Shown: in pieces, positions 44,849-54,575 of the stretch
How the letters are laid out: each line of letters starts with the position of its first letter
Position numbering within the stretch: position 1 is the first letter of the stretch
Assembly (NCBI RefSeq): GCF_003343245.1
Contig: NZ_CP024901.1
Coordinates: forward strand, 4,278,001-4,342,000
DNA length: 64,000 nucleotides
Direction of reading: 5' to 3'
DNA from: Photorhabdus laumondii subsp. laumondii
GTDB taxonomy: Bacteria > Pseudomonadota > Gammaproteobacteria > Enterobacterales > Enterobacteriaceae
Position numbers and translations under genes: made by a program
The notes under the pieces: model-generated
Seen by the model: the letters and a program-made list of their open reading frames with translations, nothing else
What the model was told of the DNA's origin: nothing
Databases searched by the model: none

Positions 44849-45856
44849 TCATATTTTCCGACTCAGGCTTCCTCGCCGACATAAGTCACGATGTATCCGT
44901 GTGATACCTGGCCCTGGCTTCTGCTTTTCATCTAGACTTGCTAACACCAGTTCCAATACCCGTTCAGCAATTTCACGATGACGCTGCGCTACAGAAAGCA
45001 CTGGACATTCAAGGAAATCCAATAATTCATGATCACCAAAAGTCGCAATAACCAATTGATTTGGTAAACGGCCGCTGTGTTTAAGGGTAACATCCATGAC
45101 CCCCTGTAACAGGGCAAAAGAGGTGGTGAACAACGCTTGTGGCATTGGATGAGTTTCTAACCATTTGGTGAATACTTCAGCAGCCGCATCACGCTCATAG
45201 CTGTTTGAGTAAAGATACATCACTTTACGAGGGTCATCTTTCCATGCTTCACGGAACCCCTGCTCACGCAGAAAACTGACTGATAACTCCGGTAATGCAC
45301 CGAGATAAAGCACAGATTCAGCCGGGAATTGACGAAATTCTTGTGCCAACATCTTTGCATCTTCAAAATCATCACCCACTACGCTGATAAAGTGTTCATT
45401 TTCAAGTGCCCGATCGAGAGCAATAATAGGCAAAGAACGACTAGCCCAGCGTTGATAAAAAGGATGCTCCGGCGGTAATGCGGTAGAAACAATAATTGCA
45501 TCCACCTGACGTTGTAGCAGGTGTTCAACACAACGCATTTCATTCTCAGGTTGGTCTTCCGAACAGGCTATCAATAACTGATAGCCACGCTGACGAGCCT
45601 GACGTTCCAAATAATTAGCAATACGGGTATAGCTGGTATTTTCTAAATCTGGAATAACCAAACCAATAGAACGGGTACGCCCTGCACGGAGACCGGCTGC
45701 CACAGCATTAGGATGGTAATTATGCTCTCTGACTACTGCCATCACTTTTTCTACCGTTTTATCACTGACACGGTATTGCTTGGCTTTACCATTAATTACA
45801 TAACTGGCCGTTGTGCGTGAAACACCTGCAAGGCGGGCGATTTCATCCAGTTTCAC
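44849..45856 (-). CDS. cra: catabolite repressor/activator Cra (FruR)
   Basis: LacI-family regulator of carbon flux between glycolysis and gluconeogenesis, controlled by fructose 1-phosphate and fructose 1,6-bisphosphate. 335 residues: HTH at 1-25 ([21 protein letters not shown]), hinge, then a periplasmic-binding-like effector domain ([41 protein letters not shown]). Nearly identical to E. coli in the HTH. Located between ilvH and mraZ as in E. coli. Confidence 0.97.
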   Translation of the reverse strand: MKLDEIARLAGVSRTTASYVINGKAKQYRVSDKTVEKVMAVVREHNYHPNAVAAGLRAGRTRSIGLVIPDLENTSYTRIANYLERQARQRGYQLLIACSEDQPENEMRCVEHLLQRQVDAIIVSTALPPEHPFYQRWASRSLPIIALDRALENEHFISVVGDDFEDAKMLAQEFRQFPAESVLYLGALPELSVSFLREQGFREAWKDDPRKVMYLYSNSYERDAAAEVFTKWLETHPMPQALFTTSFALLQGVMDVTLKHSGRLPNQLVIATFGDHELLDFLECPVLSVAQRHREIAERVLELVLASLDEKQKPGPGITRIHRDLCRRGSLSRKI

Positions 45857-45943
45857 ATTAACTCCTTCATAGACCCAAAAAAGGCCCTACTTTATCGCAG
45901 AGCCTGATAAATGTATGCACATAGCCCCGCAGTTTGCGATTTT

Positions 45944-46435
45944 TCATCGCATAATTTTATCCCCGCGAGAGACACCGACAATACCCGAACGAGCAACTTC
46001 AACAATTTCAGCAACATCCCGAACAGCATCGAGAAAGGCATCCAATTTATCGCTGGTTCCCACCAACTGTACGGTATATAAGGTCGCAGTCACATCAACG
46101 ATCTGCCCACGGAAGATGTCAGTACTGCGCTTGATCTCTTCACGTCCATATCCACTGGCCTGCAATTTGACTAGCATAATCTCACGCTCCACATGAGAAC
46201 CCGGTGCCAACTCGCTGACTCGCAACACATCCACCAACTTGTGCAACTGTTTTTCAATCTGTTCAAGTACCCTTGCATCGCCCTTAGTCTGAATTGTCAT
46301 CCGCGATAATGTCGGATCATCCGTTGGGGCAACAGTTAAACTTTCAATGTTGTAGCCACGTTGGGAAAACAGACCAACAACCCGGGACAAAGCCCCTGAT
46401 TCGTTTTCAAGTAATACAGATAAAATCCGGCGCAT
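45944..46435 (-). CDS. ilvH: acetolactate synthase III small (regulatory) subunit
   Basis: Valine-sensing regulatory subunit of acetohydroxyacid synthase III. From [35 protein letters not shown] the protein has 163 residues, with an N-terminal ACT domain (1-76) and a C-terminal regulatory domain. It begins two bases after ilvI. Confidence 0.96.
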   Translation of the reverse strand: MRRILSVLLENESGALSRVVGLFSQRGYNIESLTVAPTDDPTLSRMTIQTKGDARVLEQIEKQLHKLVDVLRVSELAPGSHVEREIMLVKLQASGYGREEIKRSTDIFRGQIVDVTATLYTVQLVGTSDKLDAFLDAVRDVAEIVEVARSGIVGVSRGDKIMR

Positions 46436-46437
46436 AA

Positions 46438-48165
46438 TCAGGTTCTCTCCGTTTTGCTTAACCACATCTCATCCATTGCTCCTCCACGGATCTGCATAGG
46501 ATATACATGTTCAGTTTCATCCACAGTGATATCAACAAATACCAGCCGCTGATTTTCAGTCACCTCTTTCAAGGCTTCGGCCAATTTACTTTCCAATTCA
46601 TCATAACGTTGAATAGAAATGCCAACATGACCGTAAGCTTCAGCCAATTTGACAAAATCAGGCAAGGATTCCATATAAGATTGAGAGTGACGACCAGCAT
46701 AAATCATATCTTGCCATTGTCTTATCATCCCCAAGAAACGATTATTCAAGTTCAGAACCAGTACCGGCAACCCATATTGCAATGCGGTGGACAGCTCCTG
46801 AATATTCATCTGAATACTACCATCCCCCGTAACACAGACTACCGTCGCTTCCGGTTTCACCAGTTTAACGCCCAAAGCCGCCGGTAAACCAAATCCCATC
46901 GTCCCCAAACCACCGGAACTGATCCAACGCCTTGGTTTATCAAATGGGTAATGCAATGCAACAAACATCTGATGCTGCCCAACATCTGAAGTGACATAAG
47001 CTTCTCCCTTCGTCAGACGATAGAGAACCTCGATAGCCGCTTGTGGTTTAATCTTTTCACCACTGCGATCAAAACTAAGACATTTACGGCTCCGCCATTG
47101 CTGAATAGATAACCACCAATCTTTTAGCGCATCTGGATCTTGTGTGTCTTCTACTGTCTCCAGCAACGACAACATTTGTCCAAGCACCTGTTTAGCATCA
47201 CCAACAATAGGTACATCTGCGGAAACCGTTTTCGAAATTGATGTTGGATCAATATCAATATGTAATACCGTTGCTTCCGGGCAATATTTCTCCAGATTAT
47301 TGGTTGTACGATCATCAAAACGTACACCGACAGCAAAAATGACATCTGAATTATGGATGGCTTTGTTGGCTTCGAATGTACCATGCATACCGAGCATGCC
47401 CAGGCTTTGCGGATGAGTTGCAGGGAAACTGCCTAAGCCCATCAGGGAGCTCACAACAGGGATATTGAATTTTTCTGCCAATACCAGTAATTCTGCTGAA
47501 CAATCTGCGTTAATCGCCCCCCCGCCTACATATATGACTGGTTTTTTCGCATTCAATAGTTTTCTTAATGCCCGCTTAATCTGCCCTTTGTGTCCTTGAA
47601 TCGTTGGATTATAAGAACGCATACTTATCTGATCAGGATAAATATAGGGTAATTTTACTGCCGGATTTACCGTGTCTTTTGGTAAATCAATAACGACGGG
47701 TCCCGGACGACCACTGGAAGCTAGATAGAAAGCTTTTTTCAGTACCTTCGGAATATCCTCTGCTTTTTTCACTAAAAAACTGTGTTTTACGATCGGGCGG
47801 GATATCCCTACCATGTCACATTCTTGGAATGCATCATTACCGATCAACGAACTGGCGACTTGACCGGACAATACAACCATCGGAATTGAATCCATATAAG
47901 CTGTGGCAATACCGGTAATGGCATTGGTTGCTCCTGGACCGGAGGTGATTAATACCACACCAACCTTCCCGGTAGAACGAGCATAACCATCAGCCATATG
48001 AACTGCCCCCTGCTCATGACGTACCAGGATATGCTCAATGCCCCCAACCGTATGCAGGGCATCATAAATATCCAGTACTGCCCCCCCCGGATAACCGAAT
48101 ATATGCTTAACGCCCTGATCAATTAACGATCGGACGACCATTTCAGCTCCTGATAACATCTCCAT
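46438..48165 (-). CDS. ilvI: acetolactate synthase III large (catalytic) subunit
   Basis: Thiamine-diphosphate/FAD enzyme for the first common step of valine, leucine and isoleucine synthesis. From [37 protein letters not shown] the protein has 575 residues. The catalytic Glu is in [13 protein letters not shown]; the thiamine-diphosphate motif [12 protein letters not shown]...LNLNN is near 425-460. The start (48165) was chosen by alignment, with AGG upstream. Confidence 0.97.
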   Translation of the reverse strand: MEMLSGAEMVVRSLIDQGVKHIFGYPGGAVLDIYDALHTVGGIEHILVRHEQGAVHMADGYARSTGKVGVVLITSGPGATNAITGIATAYMDSIPMVVLSGQVASSLIGNDAFQECDMVGISRPIVKHSFLVKKAEDIPKVLKKAFYLASSGRPGPVVIDLPKDTVNPAVKLPYIYPDQISMRSYNPTIQGHKGQIKRALRKLLNAKKPVIYVGGGAINADCSAELLVLAEKFNIPVVSSLMGLGSFPATHPQSLGMLGMHGTFEANKAIHNSDVIFAVGVRFDDRTTNNLEKYCPEATVLHIDIDPTSISKTVSADVPIVGDAKQVLGQMLSLLETVEDTQDPDALKDWWLSIQQWRSRKCLSFDRSGEKIKPQAAIEVLYRLTKGEAYVTSDVGQHQMFVALHYPFDKPRRWISSGGLGTMGFGLPAALGVKLVKPEATVVCVTGDGSIQMNIQELSTALQYGLPVLVLNLNNRFLGMIRQWQDMIYAGRHSQSYMESLPDFVKLAEAYGHVGISIQRYDELESKLAEALKEVTENQRLVFVDITVDETEHVYPMQIRGGAMDEMWLSKTERT

Positions 48166-48858
48166 AGGTTTTCCTCCAGGCTCTGTTTGCAAGTTAATAA
48201 ATCGGAAATTCCTTCCACTTTTATTTTAGTAAGGCGAATGGCCTCTCAGCGATATATTGATGCTGAGTTAATTAACATAACGCTAGAAACGGGTGTTAGC
48301 AATGTGAGTACAAGGCAGAATAGCAACTTTCTAGCCATTCAAAATGTCTCTTGTAAGCGTTATCTTACTATTAAAAGGCTAAAGGTAAGTAGAATATGAG
48401 TGGCTATACCTAAAAAGAACGACAACGTATAGGCATTATCCAGTATATATACGATAAAAAACTAAAAAGCAGTTTTCAAGATCGTTTCAGTCACCAAGGT
48501 ATGAAGCTGATAAAGGAAATGCAGACAAATGCCTCAGATAATTTGACCGTCATTTCCTCGTTTTTGGATAGCCATTGCAAATAATGAATTCGAGTAGAAT
48601 TTTTTTACTCCATTTTAATTAGAGAATACGATAGAGTCTATTATTTCCCTGTCGTCTCAGTCTCAACCATTCAATATTTGCCCAGAGATTTTAATGTATG
48701 ATTTTTATACTCATATACGCAAATTAAATAATAAGTAAAAGATCATCTCCCAAGAAGATGATTTAAGGCTGACAATTAAATGGTAATTTAAATTAATCAG
48801 ACTATTTGGTTACAATATAATCAAACCATATCATTAAAATTATTTATCAAAGGCAATA
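48166..48858. other. intergenic region upstream of ilvI
   Basis: About 700 bases of mostly AT-rich DNA, expected to carry the ilvIH promoter and, by analogy with E. coli, Lrp sites; I cannot assign these by eye. A plus-strand frame at 48187-48399 has no ribosome-binding site or recognisable product. A small hairpin (ATCATCT..AGATGAT) lies near 48743-48764. Confidence 0.45.
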
Positions 48859-49098
48859 ATGAGTTATGATATAGATAATTCAATTTTAACTTCTAATGTT
48901 TGATGGGGTCTGATTTGTCGCTTGCAGGATTAGATAAAACCCAGTGGTTACTTGCTGCTAATAAATTGGGTTTAAAGGCTATGGGTTTAAAGACTATGGG
49001 TTCAAAGACTATGTGTTTAAAGACTATGTGTTTAAAGACTAAAAGTCTCAAAAAAGATTTTTTCCGCCTGCCTTATGCAGGGCTGTCTGGAATACAGA
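48859..49098 (+). pseudogene. remnant of a HlyB-type secretion ATPase (N-terminal C39-like domain)
   Basis: An ATG at 48859 with AAGG upstream starts MSYDIDNSILTSNV, then stops. The next frame reads SLAGLDKTQWLLAANKLGLKA...KKDFFRLPYAGL, which matches the N-terminal peptidase-like domain of HlyB-family ABC transporters ([20 protein letters not shown]...FISLPAL in E. coli HlyB). A frameshift or small deletion separates the two parts, a 15-bp repeat has expanded inside, and the frame runs into an ERIC. The membrane and ATPase domains are gone. Confidence 0.6.
48968..49042 (+). repeat. 15-bp tandem repeat, five units
   Basis: Five head-to-tail units of 15 bases, variants of GGGTTTAAAGACTAT, start at 48968, 48983, 48998, 49013 and 49028. 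In the hlyB-remnant frame each unit codes for five residues (GLKTM, CLKTM and similar). There are no spacers, so it is not a CRISPR. Confidence 0.9.
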
Positions 49099-49225
49099 TA
49101 TACCCGTCATCTTTCAAGTTGCCTCTTTGTTGGCTGCGCTCACTCACCCCGGTCACATAGTTATCTATGCTCCCGGGGATTCGCTCCCTTGCCGTCGCGA
49201 TGCATCTTGAAATCCATAGGGTATA
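49099..49225 (-). repeat. ERIC element, copy D (between hlyB and hlyD remnants)
   Basis: About 127 bases from TATACCCGTCATC to CCATAGGGTATA, almost identical to copy B. It lies exactly at the join between the two secretion-gene remnants. Confidence 0.9.
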
Positions 49226-49229
49226 AACA

Positions 49230-49512
49230 ACATTTCATTTCGTGCCAAGGAAACCAAGTTGTGTCCCTCAATTCAATAATCGTCCTAAGAAATATAAACG
49301 GATACAACCTAATTTATTCGACTATCATTCAGTTAGATAAAAATCATCTGACTGTTAATGGTGAACAAATGATGCTAGTTGCCAATATTAACATAAAGGT
49401 AGAAACAAAAACTGACCGACTGAAAATTATTGACTATGGGCTCAGCCCGTTAAAAACCAAAACCGAAGAAAGCCTTTTAGGAACGATAATGACTTCTCAA
49501 TTCATTTTTTAA
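49230..49512 (+). pseudogene. remnant of a HlyD-type membrane fusion protein (C-terminus)
   Basis: The frame ending at a TAA at 49510 reads NLIYSTIIQLDKNHLTVNG, then INIKVETKTDRLKIIDYGLSPLKTKTEESL. This is the C-terminal signature of HlyD (GLVFNVIISIEENCLSTGN..., AEIKTGMRSVISYLLSPLEESVTESL in E. coli). Only the last approximately 80 codons remain; the N-terminal membrane anchor and coiled coil are missing. With the hlyB remnant it shows that a type I secretion operon once stood here. Confidence 0.75.
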
Positions 49513-49590
49513 AACAAAAAGAACCAATTTAGTAACACTTTATCTGAAAGATAAGAATTATTTTTTAAATCAATGAGGAAGAAACCACAT

Positions 49591-50856
49591 ATGCCTGATG
49601 AAACGCTACAACAACCTAAACATAAAACAATAGGAATATTTGAAAACTATCAAGAAATTATGCCCGACGATAAACTTTCATACTTTGAAAACACACCGTC
49701 TATAACCTTGCATGTAGCCCCCCAAGGTGCTCCTATAGCAGGAGAAAATGGAATCAATATAGGTAAATCACTTACGGGTCATGTTTTCTATACCATCAGA
49801 AATAACAACCCCAAAACTGGTAATTTTGAGTCCATTACCGCAGGATTAAGTCCGGGGGAAGATTGGGGTACCGTTAAAGACAATTTGTCGTTTAATGACC
49901 ATATACGCTACCCTACGGCCTCATCACTAACAATGGTATCCCAAAACCTTCAATTCTTGATGGACCTTGATATGGTTTTTCAGAAAACTATTGATTACCG
50001 GGATGGAAAAACGCAACCACCATCCTATAATTTATTAACAAATAACTGTATTGATTTTGTAAAAGAGACGTTTCACAGAAAGGGAGGACATGCTGGTTAC
50101 TCTGGCATTACTCTAAACTTAGAGAAGACTCCTAATCAAGTACTCAATCAAATTTTCCCAAACCCGAAAAAAGTTACGAAAACTTACATAACACCATTAG
50201 TAATTGATTTAAATGGCGATGGCGTTCAAACAGTAACCAGTGAATTAGGAGTAATATTTGATTTTGACGGTCAAGGGCAGAAAGTCAATACAGGTTGGAT
50301 CGATGCAAATGATAGCCTATTAGTCTGGGATAAAAACAATGACGGATTAATCAATAATGGCACCGAATTGTTTGGGGAAAATTCCCAACTGTCATCTGGA
50401 GTAAAAGCACAACATGGTTTTATGGCTTTAGCTGATATAGACAGCAATCAGGACGGTATTATTGATAACCAAGATGTAACTTGGAACACATTAAAAATCT
50501 GGCAGGATAGGAATTTAGACGGACTCAGTACCCCAGATGAACTTAACAGCCTTGAAGAAACCGATATTAAATCTATTCAACTAAACTATCAGGAGAGCGA
50601 TTATTTTGACCTACAAGGTAATTACCACGGACTGACATCTACCGTCAACTGGTCAAATGGATATCAGACAGAGATCACGGATGTCTGGTTTAAACAGGAG
50701 CCAATATCTATACACGAAGCTGAACTAAGTAACGAATTACATAATCTAATTAATGCGATGGCCTGCTTTGTCAGCCAGCAAACAGCAGAAATTAACAACA
50801 CTATCTCTGTCGGGATAACACCAATTCAACTTCTTACCGTCAACTCGATAGGATAA
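49591..50856 (+). CDS. probable type I-secreted protein: papain-like domain plus FrpC-like calcium-binding region
   Basis: 421 residues. The ATG at 49591 is preferred over the one at 49573 because GAGGAAG lies nine bases before it. Residues about 30-180 contain GHVFYTI (His64) and NLLTNNCIDFV (Cys153), in the His-then-Cys order of permuted papain-like (PPPDE/NlpC-like) hydrolases; this is a pattern call. Residues about 203-370 match the calcium-binding region of FrpC/RTX proteins: DLNGDGVQT, GWIDANDSLLVWDKNNDGLINNGTELFGE (repeated Asp/Asn-Gly loops), DIDSNQDGIIDNQD and WQDRNLDGLSTPDEL. No signal peptide; the C-terminus (LHNLINAMACF...) resembles tails of type I substrates. Its former hlyB/hlyD lie just upstream. 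Role unknown. Confidence 0.7.
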   Translation: MPDETLQQPKHKTIGIFENYQEIMPDDKLSYFENTPSITLHVAPQGAPIAGENGINIGKSLTGHVFYTIRNNNPKTGNFESITAGLSPGEDWGTVKDNLSFNDHIRYPTASSLTMVSQNLQFLMDLDMVFQKTIDYRDGKTQPPSYNLLTNNCIDFVKETFHRKGGHAGYSGITLNLEKTPNQVLNQIFPNPKKVTKTYITPLVIDLNGDGVQTVTSELGVIFDFDGQGQKVNTGWIDANDSLLVWDKNNDGLINNGTELFGENSQLSSGVKAQHGFMALADIDSNQDGIIDNQDVTWNTLKIWQDRNLDGLSTPDELNSLEETDIKSIQLNYQESDYFDLQGNYHGLTSTVNWSNGYQTEITDVWFKQEPISIHEAELSNELHNLINAMACFVSQQTAEINNTISVGITPIQLLTVNSIG

Positions 50857-50865
50857 ACTAGTAGA

Positions 50866-51492
50866 ATGAAATATATACTTTTGCTGATAATCGTATTATT
50901 TACCAATGCATGTGCAGAACCGACGAAAACAAATATTCCTAGAACTGTATTTGATGGAATTAAATATACAGGTATGGTTAAGGAACTGCCACTGAAAGTA
51001 CCGAGAACAGTTGAAGAGTTTCGGGAACTGGAAAAACAAGCTCAGAATGGTAGCTCTAATGCCTATTTTTTATTAGGAAAACTTTATACCGACAGTTCAT
51101 TAAAGAAATCAGAAAGAGATTACCAAAAAGCCATCGAGTATTATAGCAAGGCATTAAAGTTAGATAAAAACCATGCGGAATCTTTATATAATCTCGGTAT
51201 AATTTATAGTTTTGGTTATGGAGTACAAGAAGATCAAATAAAAGCCAATGATCTACTTCAAAGAGCTGGAGATTCTGGCATAATAAATGGGTATCAGATA
51301 ATAGGGGTGAATTATTTACATGGTTTAGGGAATAGCCCACAGGATTTAGAAAAGGCATTTCATTATATTAAAATAAATGCTGAAAAGGGCATCGTGGAAA
51401 AAGAAATATCTCAAGAAATAATAAATCATTGGGATAATTTTTTAATTCTCATGGGATATAAACCCATCCCATTAGTAGGAAAAAGTAACTAA
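50866..51492 (+). CDS. Sel1-repeat lipoprotein
   Basis: 208 residues with a lipoprotein signal MKYILLLIIVLFTNACA (lipobox TNAC, Cys16) and Sel1/TPR-type helical repeats from about 50 to 175 (NAYFLLGKLYTDSS, KAIEYYSKALKLDKNHAESLYNLGIIYSFGYGVQED, NGYQIIGVNYLHGLG). The gene starts nine bases after the secreted-protein gene, so the two are almost certainly co-transcribed. Sel1-repeat lipoproteins often act as envelope adaptors or as immunity proteins next to toxin genes; a protective role here is a guess from position. A hairpin follows the stop codon. Confidence 0.8.
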   Translation: MKYILLLIIVLFTNACAEPTKTNIPRTVFDGIKYTGMVKELPLKVPRTVEEFRELEKQAQNGSSNAYFLLGKLYTDSSLKKSERDYQKAIEYYSKALKLDKNHAESLYNLGIIYSFGYGVQEDQIKANDLLQRAGDSGIINGYQIIGVNYLHGLGNSPQDLEKAFHYIKINAEKGIVEKEISQEIINHWDNFLILMGYKPIPLVGKSN

Positions 51493-51508
51493 AAATATAC
51501 TTATAATC

Positions 51509-51535
51509 CCGCTCTGTATTCAGAGCGGATTATTT
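51509..51535 (+). terminator. terminator after the Sel1 lipoprotein gene
   Basis: CCGCTCTG-TATT-CAGAGCGG, an 8-bp perfect stem, followed by ATTATTTTA. It ends the two-gene unit. Confidence 0.75.
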
Positions 51536-51647
51536 TACAGTAGGTAAATGATTATTTTGACAACTTATTTAAAACACACAAAGTCTATCATAATTACATA
51601 AAACATGAAAAAATCTGTCATATTCATTTATATAAGGAAATTCTGAT

Positions 51648-52214
51648 TCACAACATTGAGTTATCTTTTAATACCTTTTCTAGCTTAGGAAAAACAGTAA
51701 AACCGTCGCGATCTAAAAAGTGCCCGCCATCAGGAAAACCATATAATTCAGCCCGGAGCTGCTGACTCAAATTTAAGGTAAACTGTGGCGATACAATCTC
51801 ATCATTAAGCGATAATATTGTTATTCGTTGGTTTATTTTCTGTCTGAGCAAGTGAAAATCCAGCCCCTCTTCAGTAAATGTATTTAATTCAGGTAAAGTT
51901 GATAGTTTTTCATAAAATCCTGCAATTAATACAATCCCCCCAATATTTATATTATCAGGTAAAGATGAGATATAACGGAGTGTAGCAATGCAACCCAGAC
52001 TATGCCCGATAAAAAGTGTTCTTTCATTAGGATTTGAAATGCTCTCCTGCAATTTTTCTTGCCATAAATGGGGGGAAGGAACATGAGATTCAGGCAGTTC
52101 CGGCACAATAACATTGATATTTAACTTTTCATACTGATCTTTAAGCCAAGGAAACCAATGGTGATCGGGAGTTGCTAAAAAACCATGAACAATAACTACA
52201 TTATTAAAATTCAT
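51648..52214 (-). CDS. RBBP9/YdeN-family serine hydrolase
   Basis: 188-residue alpha/beta hydrolase. The nucleophile elbow GHSLG places Ser at about residue 72, with Asp in LNDEIVSP (about 138) and His in DGGHFLDRDG (about 165), a complete catalytic triad. The N-terminal VIVHGFLATPDHHWFPWL is the usual oxyanion-side loop of this family. The start is the ATG at 52214, with AGGTG five bases upstream. Substrate unknown; family members are small esterases. It is a lone gene on the minus strand between the secreted-protein unit and the acyl-CoA ligase. Confidence 0.85.
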   Translation of the reverse strand: MNFNNVVIVHGFLATPDHHWFPWLKDQYEKLNINVIVPELPESHVPSPHLWQEKLQESISNPNERTLFIGHSLGCIATLRYISSLPDNINIGGIVLIAGFYEKLSTLPELNTFTEEGLDFHLLRQKINQRITILSLNDEIVSPQFTLNLSQQLRAELYGFPDGGHFLDRDGFTVFPKLEKVLKDNSML

Positions 52215-52538
52215 CAATTCACCTAATTACACAAAATGTATTTTATTTACCATACAAACTTTATATTATCTTATCAATATGATTTTTCAGAAAAAAATAT
52301 CTGATAATTTTTAAAATTATCATCATTCAATCTGCAATATTTAATAATCACAAAATGGTCTTAGACAATATAATTTATATGCGATTTTAAGGCTGAAATA
52401 AAGTTTATTTTTCTAGTATTTAAATCTTGAAATACGGGTATTTTTCAGGGAAAACCCAAAGCGGGATATTACTACAATATCCCCCATACTTCCCATGAAT
52501 AACGTGTAATACTCACTCTTTGTATAAAATCCCGAAAA
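52215..52538. other. intergenic region between the hydrolase and the acyl-CoA ligase
   Basis: AT-rich, no gene. A hairpin GGGATATT-ACTAC-AATATCCC lies at 52463-52483 downstream of the ligase gene, without a T-run. Confidence 0.45.
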
Positions 52539-54341
52539 TCAATCCTGATACATAGATTCAATTTCTTCATAGTAACGCTGCATAATAATTTTCCTCCTCA
52601 ATTTCAGTGTTGGAGTTAATTCACCCGTTTCCATTGAAAATGGTTTTGGCAGTAATATGAAACGCTTTACCTGATCGAAGTGAGCAAAGTTTTTCTGCAT
52701 TTCTTTCAAGCGTTGCTCAAACATATTGATAATCTGACTATGACGCAGTAATTCAACCCGGTCATGATATTTGAGATTAATTGACCTTGCATACTCTTCC
52801 AATGCTTCATGACAAGGCACGATAAGAGCCGATACAAATTTACGAGCATCAGCAATAATAGCAACATGTTCAATAAAACGATCTTGTCCCAAAATGCCTT
52901 CAATCATTTGAGGGGCAATATATTTGCCATTCGATGTTTTCATCAAATCTTTCAGGCGTTCAGTAATGAACAAATTACCATTTTCATCCAACTTACCGGC
53001 ATCACCTGTACGCAACCAACCGTCTTGAGTAAATGCCTTGGTGGTTTCTTGCTGATTATTGAAATAGCCTTTCATCACAATTGGGCCACGCACTTGTATC
53101 TCATCTTCTTCACCGATACGGACGTCAATGCCAGGCGATGGTTTACCAATAGAACCAAGTACATAACCTTGCTCTTCCCAACAGGAAACCGTGGCACAAG
53201 TCTCTGTCATGCCATAGCCATATTTGATATTTATCCCAACAGCGAGAAAGAACAGGATAATCGTTTCGTCCAGACGTGCACCAGCAGCAGGTAAAAACCG
53301 AACTCTGCCCCCCAACACATTCCGTAATTTGCTCAACACCAATTTATCAGCCAGTCGATGCATTGCTGTTGACCAAGGGCAGCTTTTTTTACTCTGCAAC
53401 TTACGTAAAAACTGACGCTCACCACATTTAATCGCCCAATTAAAAAGTTTTCTTCGATGCCAAGGAGCCTTAGAAACCTTTTCAAAAACCGCACTATAAA
53501 TTTTTTCGTAAAATCTCGGCACTGCACACATCACTGTCGGGCAGACATCCGCCATAGCTTGACGAACAAAATTAGTGTCAGTCAGATAAACATTTTGTGC
53601 CCCTACATGCATGACATAGAAACTCCATGCACGCTCAAAGACATGGGATAACGGCAGAAAACTCAAAGAAATGTCCTGATCAGTTAATGCCAGGATATGA
53701 TCATGTGAATACAACTGATAGGCTAAATTGCGGTAATCAAGCATGACGCCTTTAGGCTCACCCGTGGTACCAGACGTATAAATAAGTGTAAAAAGATCAT
53801 CCAGATTGTGGTTAGCAATACGAGTTTCCAACTCGGACTGACAGGGTAATTCATTATCGACCATGAAATCAGATAAATGCTGAGCTAATGAACAATCCCG
53901 CAAATCGACTGATTCATCTAAGACAATAATGTGACTTAACTGAGGGCAACATTCTGTCAACGTAATAGCAACATCATACTGCGCCTGCCCACCAACAAAC
54001 AAAATACGCACACCAGCATCATTAAGTATGAAACCAGCCTGTTCCTGACTACTGGTTGCATACAGAGGGACAGTGACCGCCCGAAGTTGTAATACAGCGA
54101 TATCTGCCAATGACCACGCCATGCTGTTATGTGCAAAGAGGCCAATTTTTTCTTGCACATCAACACCAATCTCCAACAACGCCCGGCTAATAGCGTCGGT
54201 CTTTTTGCCAATATCATGCCAGTTTAGTTCGAGTTGTTCAGCCGGAGACCATTGGCGAAAAGCAATTTTCTCTGGGTGTTGTTTTATTTGTTGTTGCAAC
54301 CGGTTTATCAAGTGATAAGGATGTAAATTTTTAGTTATCAC
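52539..54341 (-). CDS. long-chain acyl-CoA ligase (AMP-forming)
   Basis: 600 residues; GTG start with AGGA eight bases upstream. It is an ANL-superfamily adenylating enzyme of the eukaryote-like FadD15/Faa type. The P-loop TLIYTSGTTGEPKGVML is near 185-201, followed by SFLPLSHVFERAWSFYVM, YGYGMTETCATVS (A5), GWLRTGDAGKLDENGNLFITERLKDLMKTSNGKYIAP (A7-A8) and a C-terminal catalytic Lys region (TPTLKLRRKII). It activates fatty acids to acyl-CoA or channels them into secondary metabolism. It is not the fadD of beta-oxidation by position, and is inserted between ilvI and leuO relative to E. coli. Confidence 0.88.
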   Translation of the reverse strand: MITKNLHPYHLINRLQQQIKQHPEKIAFRQWSPAEQLELNWHDIGKKTDAISRALLEIGVDVQEKIGLFAHNSMAWSLADIAVLQLRAVTVPLYATSSQEQAGFILNDAGVRILFVGGQAQYDVAITLTECCPQLSHIIVLDESVDLRDCSLAQHLSDFMVDNELPCQSELETRIANHNLDDLFTLIYTSGTTGEPKGVMLDYRNLAYQLYSHDHILALTDQDISLSFLPLSHVFERAWSFYVMHVGAQNVYLTDTNFVRQAMADVCPTVMCAVPRFYEKIYSAVFEKVSKAPWHRRKLFNWAIKCGERQFLRKLQSKKSCPWSTAMHRLADKLVLSKLRNVLGGRVRFLPAAGARLDETIILFFLAVGINIKYGYGMTETCATVSCWEEQGYVLGSIGKPSPGIDVRIGEEDEIQVRGPIVMKGYFNNQQETTKAFTQDGWLRTGDAGKLDENGNLFITERLKDLMKTSNGKYIAPQMIEGILGQDRFIEHVAIIADARKFVSALIVPCHEALEEYARSINLKYHDRVELLRHSQIINMFEQRLKEMQKNFAHFDQVKRFILLPKPFSMETGELTPTLKLRRKIIMQRYYEEIESMYQD

Positions 54342-54534
54342 AATTTTTTTCCTGTTCGAAAATTTTTTTTCTTATCGGAGAAAAAACAGTAATTTTATTC
54401 TCTGATAATACCTTTCCGCATCACTTATTCGCTTTTCAGCTTACAGGTGTTAGCTATTTCCTTGCAGTCTACCGATTCCTGAACAACAGGAAAAGCCTAT
54501 TTATCAAAAGTTGAAAAATTTGTGATAAAATAAA

Positions 54535-54571
54535 AAAACTCACTACCCTTATCCAGTAGTGAGTTTTCAAG
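54535..54571 (-). terminator. intrinsic terminator of leuO
   Basis: On the minus strand ACTCACTAC-TGGATAAGG-GTAGTGAGT is followed by a run of seven T. It lies just after the leuO stop codon. Confidence 0.9.
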
Positions 54572-54575
54572 TTAA

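Noticed and set aside
48187-48399. 70-codon plus-strand frame upstream of ilvI
   Set aside because: It occupies the expected ilvIH control region, with no ribosome-binding site or similarity.
48968-49042. Possible CRISPR array
   Set aside because: The 15-bp units are directly adjacent with no spacers, and no cas genes are present.
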